From Ciona savignyi (taxonomy: Eukaryota > Chordata > Ascidiacea > Phlebobranchia > Cionidae): a stretch of DNA of 64,000 nt. Positions 50,360 to 59,759 of this stretch are shown here, piece by piece (the first letter of the stretch is position 1; every line of letters begins with the position of its first letter). The DNA lies in NCBI GenBank assembly GCA_000149265.1, contig CH003228.1:1647910-1711909 (forward strand), read 5' to 3'. The notes beneath the pieces were generated by a model. That model saw only the letters and a program-made list of their open reading frames with translations. It did no database searches and had not been told where the DNA came from. Both the position numbers and the translations under genes were made by a program.

Positions 50360-50794
50360 AGCTGGATGCACACATACGCGCGACTACGAAACGGTAACGG
50401 GACGCGACCTTCCGGCAAGCGACTGCACGGCTCCGTTTCCGCGCACGGTAATCGCTCGACCGCGTGTGCGATGCACACATGCACTTTGTTAATGCTACAC
50501 CCAGAAGTCTTAATATTGTTGCACTACTAGATAGCTGCTATATTAACACTAAATTACCATAAAATATGAAAGGGCAACATTCAATATGTTTGAATCTGAT
50601 GAGCAACTAACTAACTACAGATACCAGTTTATTTTATAGGCCTACCCACGGTAATGCCTTCATCTCTCCGTACAAAATAATAATCGGATTCCGTCGTAAC
50701 AAGAACACAACTTATTGTATTTAAAAAAACAAAAGTTGAATGGTATAAAATAAAATAAAGAAAAGAAAGGTTTTACGGCAACGAAATGACAACT

Positions 50795-51815
50795 TTAATT
50801 TAACATTGAATTTGGATCTTCCAGTATCTCAATTTCTACTGGAGGATTAATTAAATTACTAATTTGTCGAATGAGGTGTGATGATACAGAAGGGTGCATT
50901 TCACGCAATTTAGCAGCCCAGTACATGCTAAGTGAACAAACTTGTCACTTGGTTGTAGTGAAACCTTTCTTTTCTCTCTTTCTTTTATTCTTTCCTCATT
51001 TCGCCTTGCCATTGCCAGTATTTCATTCTGAAAAGAAAAAAATACTTTGAACCGATACTATCAGTAGATACCGGTACTAGATTCTAGATACTATTGACGC
51101 AACACTAAGTAGTCTGAGCGAAAGGCTTATTGGATTCGCACAATCCGGAAAGTCATTGTCAAAACCAGTAACATGCTGTTGTCATGTGCCCTTGGGTTGC
51201 AACCCAAACAAGGGTCAAAAAATGGGTCGTACTACCACTGCTTGTCTGTTTCTGTCTAAAGCGTACCGGTAGGTATTTTGTTTCTGTCTGAAGCGTACCG
51301 GTAGGTATTTGAAAAAAATAAGCAACTTAATGCCAAAAATCATTCATACAAATACAATCATTATTATTTTCAGTGTTAAAATACAATGTTCGAGGCTTAG
51401 GTCTGCGAGATGTTAACCAAATTCAGATTTGGGTCGTGCTCAAAAAAGTTTGGGAACCGCCGCTATACAATAAACATGGGTATCCTATAAATTACAACAA
51501 ACCTGAAATTGAGAATTTGCAGTCAATATTTTCCTTCTTTTACAACTTTCCGAGTTGGCATATCGTGTAGGAGTTGGTGGTGTGGTTGACGTAGCTGGGT
51601 TGTAATCTAATGGGATTTAATAATTACCTGGATTAAAACATCTAGGAAAGTAGAAATAATTTTAATTACAAATGTGATATTTTTATATAAGCAGTACCTA
51701 CCTTCTGATTGAATACCGGTATTAAATTCCCCAGCATTTTCTGTTTCATCCAAGTATTCAATTTCACCAGATGCACTGCTATCCAATACCTTATTTAAAA
51801 CTAGATTGTCCTTTG
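50795..51815 (-). pseudogene. BESS-like coding remnant inside the Harbinger-like element
   Basis: Two exon-like pieces are visible on the minus strand. The upper, about 51714-51815, reads an acidic segment (GEIEYLDETENAGEF) ending at a donor AG|GTAGGT. The lower, about 50795-51028, follows TTTTCTTTTCAG and reads a basic helix (ARRNEERIKEREKRK), then, after a one-base frame change near 50945, SMYWAAKLREMHPSVSSHLI and RQISNLI before the stop. That last part has the hydrophobic pattern of a BESS protein-interaction motif, which accompanies MADF/Myb-like accessory genes in Harbinger elements. The frame change and the mismatched intron phase suggest it is broken. Confidence 0.4.
51248..51311 (+). 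repeat. Two-copy 32-base tandem duplication
   Basis: GTTTCTGTCTAAAGCGTACC and GTTTCTGTCTGAAGCGTACC start two adjacent copies, each ending GGTAGGTATTT. The copies differ by few bases, so the duplication is recent. It lies inside the Harbinger-like element. Confidence 0.8.
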
Positions 51816-53082
51816 TGCTACAATACAAAACATTAAAATGAAAAATAATGGTATAGGCTAAATATGTGATAAAAAATAGTAATTCAGAACAAATAGTTGT
51901 ACTGTACGGTACTACTTATACAACAAATCAAATTTCTACTATCATATTAACAATCCTATTTCCAATATGTAGAATTGTAACACAAAAACAGATCTTCTTC
52001 GTCACTGTTACTGCTTTCATGATGCAACAAAGCCATAGTGGCAAAGAATTTCAATTTAAAAACTAAGTAGGCCCTAGCCTAAAAGTACCAGTAGTTCGTT
52101 CAGGTATAGGGTACCGGTATACGTATACATTAATTATTTAGTTATTGGCTAGGAAGTTTAACGCATGATTTTCCTATCTCACTATCTGCCTGAAAATATA
52201 GTTTCCTTTCACTGTCGAATAGCCAAATTAAATAAGCATCGGTAACATAACTAACATAGGGTACCGGTGCACATGCATAGTGTACAACTTGTAAAATAAA
52301 TAATAAAAGTCTACAGTTTTAACTTCACACAAGGTAATATGGCTACATTGATAGATGCCGAATGTCGCGGCTGCCGTCCGGAGACGCGGAAAAGTAGAAC
52401 TCGATTCTACTCTATCCGCTTAGCCGCGCGGCAGCAATAATTGAGCCGTGCGACAAGCAGTCGTATGAATCGCGCGCTCAATGCAGACATACAGCCGTTT
52501 CGCATCGCCGCGATGCCGTTCCGTTTGGCCGCGCGGCATACAAACGGATACATGTGTGCATTCAGCTTAACACATGCTGCTTCCAACCAAACGAACATTG
52601 GGGAATCACCACCATTGTTACTCAGCAAAATACTCGTTTAAAATTAATGATTCATTGAGGGTACCACTTGTCACATCCGCCCGCGCATAGAGGTCTTAAT
52701 TGGTTATACGCCATCTTTAATCAGCGTATATTAATAATTTTCTGCTTAGTCACATTTTTTCTCCATCACGGTTCACAAAGTCGGCCATTTACGAAAGGGT
52801 GCTGGGAATAAACTTAAATTTTATTAATTTCGCCAGTTTAAATCTTGTACATTTTGTAAAATTGCAGCTACAGGGTTCGCCTGAGGATAAGCACAGAGCG
52901 GTGTTACAAGATAACGAGAAAATGCGAATTCAGCACCGCCGACAACTGACCGCGGTGATTTTTTTTATCCTGTTGGCTATGAAATATGTTAACTTACTAC
53001 ATAGAAACTAAATAGAAAATTTCTTCCTTTACCATTATGTTGTCACAATTAAAGTTGTCACGGTTGGAAGAGTCCTTCGTTT

Positions 53083-53184
53083 TTTTACAAAATATTTTAA
53101 TGGTTTTTCACCAAGACCGTTTTTGGTGTAGAATAGATATATGCATCGGTCAAGTTTACCATTCGACCACACGACCGCACTGGT
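53083..53184 (-). mobile_element. SINE family B, reverse-oriented copy
   Basis: On the minus strand it reads GCGGTCGTGTGGTCGAATGG, TGACCGATGCATATA and ACGGTCTTGGTG, matching the head and middle of family B. The 3' end is decayed. Confidence 0.55.
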
Positions 53185-53740
53185 CAGTCGATGTTACGTG
53201 AAAAACACTAAAAGTTAGGAGCTAGCGACGTTTGTAGCGATGGTTTAATTTTTATCGGTGACTTTTAGAATTCGTTAGTTTTTAGCGTTCGTAGGTTAAA
53301 ACTAATTTAATTTCCAATATAAAGCTAAACTACTACTTTTGTACTTATATAACTATTTATTTTTTGCCGCTAATTTAAGTTCCATTAGTTGAAACAACAC
53401 AATGTTTTGTACAAATTTTGGTCGCTACAAAAGCTAAGGAAATTTAAAAATGAATAGTATATGATCGGGATTTTAATTCATTTTAGTTATTAATGTTTGG
53501 CCGACTCAGTGTTATCTAACGTAGATGGGTTATTAAAACTATGGGTCATTTTATTTTGCTTGTTAATTGTGAGAATATAAAAACAAGTTGCCAATTGTGC
53601 CCCTCTTCTAACAAAAACATGAAATTATTTACTGTACTAGTTCAACGTTATCGCTATAAAATGTAAACTCCACCAAAGCTACCGCTAGAGGGCGTAGCTT
53701 CCCACGATTGCAACGTGGTGAGCGGTGACTCTGTTGTGAG

Positions 53741-53855
53741 GTACGGTCGTGTGGCCAAATGGTTAACTCGACCGATACAAATACCGACTCTTATACAAAA
53801 AATCAGTCCTAGTGACGAGCCCATATTGGGTTCGAAACTTGGCTCGGTAAAAAAT
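53741..53855 (+). mobile_element. tRNA-derived SINE, family B, with target-site duplication
   Basis: GGTCGTGTGGCCAAATGGTT and TTGGGTTCGAAACTTGGCTC carry the A and B boxes. GACTCTGTTGTGAG (53727-53740) and GACTTTGTTGTGAG (53856-53869) are a 14-base duplication with one change, so it is a fairly recent insertion. Confidence 0.8.
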
Positions 53856-54904
53856 GACTTTGTTGTGAGAAAAATGGTTAAACTCCACATTAACCCGAGT
53901 CTGCCTACTTTAAATTCTATTTATCCTGTTTATTGTTTTTTTTTAAAACATATCGGGTTAAAATGGCAATAATTTTAGTGAATTATAATAAAATTCAAAA
54001 AGAGTTTTCCAATAATGTTTTTTTACAATCAATATACTGTATGATAATTATAGTTTCTCTTTTAGCAATGTACTAATCTTATATTTAAAAAACTTGTGAG
54101 ACAACAATCTTAATTATTTAAACATTAATCTAGTGAGTTTTTATGATGTGCAAAGATCAAAATAAAATTTCATTACTTTGTCAACTGTTTTTCCACAATC
54201 ACTTTCTGTGACATAATCATTTTGACTTACAGAGTAAATGCGTGAGAAATGATGGTGAAAGTGGTTTTATACTTTGTATGATTAAGTAGTGTTGTTCCAT
54301 TTGTTGTGGCAATGTCGACTATATTTAGTATTTTGGTATTTGAAAAACACGCTTGAAGTAATAAATCCTGTACGTTGAAGCGGTTATTGCGAATTCGTGC
54401 AATACCACAGTTTTAACTGCTTATTCTATGACGCACGACACGCCTCGATCGTTAAATAAACGTTTGGAAAATAATTAACTTGGCAAAGTCGCATACCTCG
54501 AAACTTTTGTTTCGCCGTTTGAGTCGCCAGTTAAATATTAAACTGATCATATGGTGTTACTTTAGACTTTTGTATTATTAAAAATGCGAATTAACAGTGG
54601 CGAAGTAATAATATGTAAATTCATTAATTAACTTGATGTATGTAACCCGTCATCAGAAATAACGGTGCAAAATAACATGACATAACAGCAAATGAAAATT
54701 ATTCATGTAGGTACGTCATGGCCATCAAGGTTACAATAATTTAAAATTTAATATGTCATTAACTTTTTGTTAAAAACACAATTTATGAGCGAAAAGCGTA
54801 TAAAAGAGTGTCATTATTATCACATCATGATATGCCGCTCGGCCAGAGCGTAAACATATAATGAGAAATCAAACTGGGAGCTGAAGACATAGATAAAAAG
54901 CCAT

Positions 54905-57900
54905 TTATGAGCGGTTCTGGGATCGACCGTGCTCCTGGTAAAGTAATAGAAAGATATTAGAAACGTAGTACATTGACGCAGCGCGATTCCAACAACAAAA
55001 TGAGTCTATTTTCCATTATTATTTGAACTAAATTAATTGACAAAACTAGGTAGGATAAATAAACTATTTTATCATAAAAAGCGTATCAAGCAGATAAATA
55101 AAATGACACCTAGAAAGGAATCAAAATTTAGGCCTATAAAACTAAAAAACTTTAGTTTATAAAAAACTAAAGGTTAGGCCTATAAAACTAAAAACGACCT
55201 ATACCTCGTATTGTAGGTCAGGAACATAGCTTCTGTTGTCGCTTGCATTTGAGCCCTGCAAATGCATTCAGTCAAATTTATGCGTGTTTTGACCATACTG
55301 TTAACGCTTAATTGTTAACGAAAGACTTACTGCTCGTTCTGAAGGGGCATGACTTCTTCTCTTATAGTTGTCGTCGTCCGTATTCTACAAAAAAGTTGTG
55401 TATTGGGTATATATTTGGTCCTTATAAGTTAACTCTTATTTTAACTGCTTACCAAATTGGACGGTACCGTAGCTCTCATATTTCCGTTGAATTTGTAATT
55501 AAATGTGTTCTGAAATAATCAAAGCATAAAAACACGTACAACGGAACATGGTGTCAAATTCTTACCAAAATATTTTCAGTCGATTCCGGCATATTTCCTT
55601 TACTGTCGTAAAATGGGTTCTGAAAAATTGATTATCATCATAGAGAATTATACTTACTATTAATACCGCAGTGGAAAATGCAAAACAAAAAGGGCGAAAC
55701 ACATTTCAGAATATAGCTCTGGTCCTCTGTCTGGTGACCAGAACTATCGCACTGTGTTGTAAAGACCCTATGCTATACAGGATGCTTTAATTTAACCTAA
55801 TAATTCAATATTATAAGCAACATAATTTTTCCACAAAATACCATAAAGCTGTCCGACCATACAAAAAGTTATTGTTTAATTCATACCTCGTGTAAAGTTC
55901 CATTTTCAGCATGTTTGGATACTTTTGACTTTGCTTTTTTGCCCTTCTTGCTTGAAGAAACACACAGAAAGATCACGAGAGCCACAGCAATCAACAATAG
56001 AGACCCGCCCACGATAACAAAGACAAATAACCACGCTATGATCAAACTCATGTAAGTTCCACAATATTCTAACTTTATATGGAAAACTTACGACTTTTAC
56101 AATAAGTTCCACTAAATCCCCAAATACATTGACAGTAGCCAGGTGATACAGGTGTTACAACACATTTTCCAAATGGACCGTTGCATTCACTGTCCGCATT
56201 GCAAGTTTCAACTAATTCGGAATAAAATATAGGTGTGAATGGCAATTAGTGTAAAAAATAAACTTTAAAAAAAAAGTAAATCATATTTTAAGCCTGTAGA
56301 TAGTATTTTAATAACAATCTGTACTTACAGGTACAAAGCTGCTTGTTGCTTCCCATTGGCACGTAGTTAGTATTACAGTTGCAAACAAGTACGCCTTCTT
56401 GGCTGCTACAAGTTGTTGAGGTTTCATCACAGTAGCCGATATAATCATTACAGATCGCTGGACTATAATCTAAGAAATACACCGCCCCGTAAATTATAAT
56501 AATTGTGAGTGCGAAACGACGAGTTAAAGTTAGTTTTGAGATTAGTGTTTGGGGCAGGGTTAGAATTACTTTCCATAGCAATCTAAGTGATCCAAGCGAT
56601 CCAAGTGGTCCTGTAGTATTTAGAGGCACCCATTTAAAAGTGCCATGTAAATGGGCTTTATGGCAAAATATGTGTGCTGAACATAGTAAAATGATGGGTT
56701 CTACCAAATTTACGGTGCGTCTGAATCATACTCAGCCCACTGCAATAGCTCCGATAACCCGACGGTGGCACGGGGACATACATGTAGGCCTATATTTTAT
56801 CCTATTCTATATATCATTTCAAATCTTTTAAGTTTGGAACAAAACGCGGCATCATTGATAAAACGTATTACAAAACAAATTTTAAACATAATGTTTTGAA
56901 TTCTGTTGTGGCCCTTTTGGTTTTACAGTGTGTGTATACTTTTCGTCGAACATGAACCGTAAATTCAACTCTATATGGGAATTCCAAAAACCACAGCACA
57001 ACTGACTTCCCGATTGTTTGATTGTAGTAGTCTGGTCTACTTGCATACTTCCAATTGTGCAGGGTGTTCCACAAGTATTCTGGAAAATAGATATACATTA
57101 GGATATGGAAACCCCCCTATAGTTTGGAACTATCAATCCTAATTTAAAATTATATAAACTAACAAGAATAATAATAACTGACCAGTGAGGTTTCCATTGC
57201 CAGCGATATATTAGCAGTAGTTATATCGGATGTAACATCATATAATAGAATGTAATCTGCACCGTTCTCATCTATCTTGATATTTCGAACGCTTTGATAT
57301 CCTTGTGTATTGTTATATGTTTTTTCCAACTGAAAATAGAGATGTTACAAGAAAGCAGAATATATAATATGCTAGTAGTTTAAACCACAGTACAATTTTG
57401 TCAATTTTCTTAGTACGTTGTTTAATTTTAGTCACAAAAATTGAACGCATTGGACAAATATGTGATATGTCCAGTTAATATTTAAACTTACAAATGGTCG
57501 AACTTGTGGTTCTGTAACTTCCCGACGAGCTCTCTTTTTTGGGGGTATAATAAATGATATTCGACCACCGAACTGCAATGCTGCAATTAATGAAAGCTGG
57601 GTTACCTTTTCACAACAACACTGTTTTCATTCTTTTCCCGTAAAAGCAGCTACACTTTTTAATTTGTTCCAATATTATCTTATCTTGATTTTACCAATAA
57701 AATATAATATTTAAAGTATAACCTAGTGTCCTAGTATATTATTATTGGCGTGCCACTTCTGTTTCTTTTATGGCACGCAGCATGATTTGACGCACATGCA
57801 TTGTTTTGTAACAGTAGTAACTATTAAATATTTGTATCTATGCAAGTTATATAACTGTTATTACTAAATATTTGGTCGAAGATGTTTGAAAACTTAAATA

Positions 57901-59096
57901 AATGGCTGATATGCGAAGTTACTTTCATTATGATATTGTTCATAAACTGGAACACCCCTGCTGTAGACTATCTTACCTGGTACGCACAAACCATTAAGAT
58001 CCGTCAAGCCCGGTTCGCATTGGCATTTATAAGTTGTATCATTTAACTGGTTGCACCACGTCCCGTACTTGCTGCAAACGCTCGGCTCTTCCAAGCATTG
58101 ATATGAACTCTCTAAAATATAAAGCATGCACATTTGAGTAATTTTTTTTATTAAATTGTCATATGCCTTTACGGCACTGGTAGTGGTTGCTTATTTGTCA
58201 TATAACTTTAAACTGCTGAGGTTTTGCGTTGTTGATCTTTAAAAAAAATACTTAAACCTTATGTTTATAATATAATATTTTGTCATGACTTATATTTAAA
58301 ATTTAACATTTCTTTAATCCGCGTAAGTTTTTGCACTGTTTTTAATTGGTTAGCCTTATTAAGTATATATACTTAATAAGGCTTACCAATTAAGTATATT
58401 ACCTGGGTTGTTTTGAACTGTTGTTTGATTTGTTAATATTTTTGTAACTGTTGGTATTGTCTGATTATTTGTTGGTGTTGTCTGATTAGTTGATGTTATA
58501 GGTAGTACGGTAGTTGTTGTCTGATTAGTTAATGTTGTCTGATTGGGTGATGTTGTCTGATTTGTTGATGTTATAGGTAGTACGGTAGTTGTTGTCTGAT
58601 TAGTTAATGTTGTCTGATTGGGTGATGTTGTCTGATTTGTTGATGTTATAGGTAGTACGGTAGTTGTTGTCTGATTTGTTGATGTTATTGGTAGTACGGT
58701 AGTTGTTGTCTGATTTGTTGATGTTATTGGTAGTACGGTAGTTGTTGTCTGATTTGTTGATGTTATTGGTAGTACGGTAGTTGTTGTCTGATTTGTTGAT
58801 GTTATTGGTAGTACGGTAGTTGTTGTCTGATTTGTTGATGTTATTGGTAGTACGGTAGTTGTTGTCTGATTTGTTGATGTTATTGGTAGTACGGTAGTTG
58901 TTGTCTGATTTGTTGATGTTATTGGTAGTACGGTAGTTGCTGTCTGATTAGTTGATACTGTGAAAACTGTTCCCGATGGCTGAGGACTGGTCCACATTAT
59001 TGAACTCGTCAGCACTGTAACGTTTGATGTCGTATTGGCAGCATAAGATGTCGTCAGGTACCAGATGAGACAAGAAAGACTGACGAATTTATTCAT
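54905..59096 (-). CDS. Membrane mucin with N-glycan-rich repeat, EGF-like and SEA-like modules
   Basis: Eleven minus-strand exons keep phase: 58403-59096, 57977-58111, 57492-57580, 57183-57329, 57049-57079, 56329-56469, 56092-56211, 55887-56035, 55566-55619, 55205-55255 and 54905-54934, giving 546 residues. After a signal peptide (FVSLSCLIWYLTTSYA), residues about 48-225 hold some ten copies of TNQTTTTVLPITS, each with an N-glycosylation sequon and many O-glycan sites. Next come an EGF-like module (YQCLEEPSVC, about 232-275), a SEA-like fold (FGGRISFIIP to YILLYDV) with a furin-type KKRARR, two more cysteine modules (CNDYIGYC; CNADSECNGPFGKC), a membrane span (454-478), and a basic then tyrosine-containing tail ending RSQNRS. 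The layout matches epithelial transmembrane mucins. Exon 5 is uncertain: used in full it would end at a stop at 56882. No orthologue name is offered. Confidence 0.78.
56510..56636 (+). mobile_element. Mutator-like MITE, right-hand part only
   Basis: TTAAAGTTAGTTTTGAGATT, then CTTTCCATAGCAATCTAAGT and GTCCTGTAGTATTTAGAGGC end in CACCC, like the right ends at 8203 and 16733. The left end is missing. It lies in the mucin gene intron between exons 5 and 6 and is followed by a SINE family A tail. Confidence 0.65.
56690..56815 (+). mobile_element. SINE family A, tail fragment
   Basis: GATGGGTTCTACCAAATTTA, then CCCACTGCAATAGCTCCGAT and AACCCGACGGTGG match the 3' body of the family A copies at 8555 and 15318. 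The tRNA-like head is absent. Confidence 0.5.
58344..58391. repeat. 48-base near-perfect palindrome
   Basis: The centre GCCTTATTAAGTATA is followed directly by its inverse, giving 30 perfect bases. AATTGGTTA and TACCAATT extend it to 48 with one mismatched pair. It lies in the first intron of the mucin gene, about a dozen bases past the exon 1 donor. Confidence 0.85.
58437..58962 (-). repeat. 39-base coding minisatellite of the mucin exon
   Basis: The unit, read on the minus strand, starts ACAAATCAGACAACAACTAC and encodes TNQTTTTVLPITS. About ten copies occur. Two are separated by a shorter insert encoding TNQTTSPNQTTL, giving a higher-order duplication of about 75 bases. Several neighbouring units are identical at the DNA level, which suggests recent expansion or gene conversion. 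Copy number may vary between alleles. Confidence 0.88.
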
Positions 59097-59433
59097 TTTA
59101 ATTGTTAAAAGGCCTCTTGCTATTAATCTTCAAAATAAAAATATATTTTCTAATAAGTAAAATGCTGCACTAACTGACTCTCCGCATACATCACTAAACT
59201 ATAATTGTAGGCAAATTGGACACTACACATAGTGAACCTTATTTCATACTGTATATAGATCATGTGGATTGACCGATATATAAAGGGCTGTCGCAGTTCC
59301 GAAGGCGTGTTAATATTGACCGACTGTGTTTACATTTTATTATACTTGGGAATGCTTAATGTTTGATTAGTATTACTATTTAGAAAGGTCAGATTTGCCA
59401 AGATAGTCTGATTTTTGTAATACACAATATACC
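59097..59433. promoter_or_regulatory. Shared promoter region between mucin gene and small plus-strand ORF
   Basis: TATATAAAG lies at 59277-59285. It is about 150 bases upstream of the small plus-strand ORF start and, because the core is palindromic (TATATA), also about 180 bases upstream of the mucin start on the minus strand. It could serve either gene. No other core element is evident. Confidence 0.4.
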
Positions 59434-59676
59434 ATGTGTGCCATTTTGTTACTGTTTTTACTTTTCCTTACTATATACTGTACACTCTTCAAAATATATT
59501 ACACATACATAATATGCGCAACCGCGCACTTTTCGTCTTATGGTTTCTCGCAAGATTTAAACATAATGTCAAATATGGATATTTCACTAAAAAGCATTTT
59601 TAGAAAACTAGAAAAACTTGGCTATGGTACCAGCAATCCTTCGGTTGAACGGCGACGTAATATACCACCAAACTAA
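59434..59676 (+). CDS. Small single-exon ORF, 80 residues, hydrophobic N-terminus
   Basis: I do not recognise this gene. The ATG-started frame codes for a very hydrophobic first 35 residues (ILLLFLLFLTIYCTLF) that could be a signal anchor, then ISLKSIFRKLEKLGYGTSNP and a basic tail ERRRNIPPN. A TATA box at 59277 and AATAAA at 59754-59759 sit at the spacing of a compact intronless gene. An internal ATG before SNMDISLKSIF could start a shorter, soluble product. Against it: no homology is known to me, and 80 codons can occur by chance. Confidence 0.35.
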   Translation: MCAILLLFLLFLTIYCTLFKIYYTYIICATAHFSSYGFSQDLNIMSNMDISLKSIFRKLEKLGYGTSNPSVERRRNIPPN

Positions 59677-59753
59677 TCAGTCGGATAAAAAGTGTTTTAA
59701 AATCTAAAAACATTCATCATCCATTTTTCCGCACAAGTTTGAAGCAGGTCAAC

Positions 59754-59759
59754 AATAAA
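59754..59759 (+). terminator. Candidate poly(A) signal AATAAA
   Basis: It lies 78 bases past the stop of the small ORF at 59434-59676, and a short T/G stretch (GTTGTACAGTACTGTC) follows. Confidence 0.35.

Larger units (their letters stand above)
50360..52567. mobile_element. PIF/Harbinger-like transposon (2.2 kb), probably decayed
   Basis: The left end AGCTGGATGCACACAT and the right end ATGTGTGCATTCAGCT are inverted repeats with one difference. TAA lies on both sides (50357-50359 and 52568-52570), the three-base target duplication of this superfamily. Both subterminal regions are strikingly rich in CG and GCGCGC compared with the surroundings. The inside carries a minus-strand coding remnant with a BESS-like C-terminus, but no DDE transposase was found. 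Confidence 0.7.
52568..54904. other. Intergenic spacer with SINE copies
   Basis: No gene was found. Two family B SINE copies lie here, and the final few hundred bases should include the 3' UTR of the mucin gene (minus strand). A CGCGCGG-rich edge belongs to the adjoining transposon. Confidence 0.5.
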
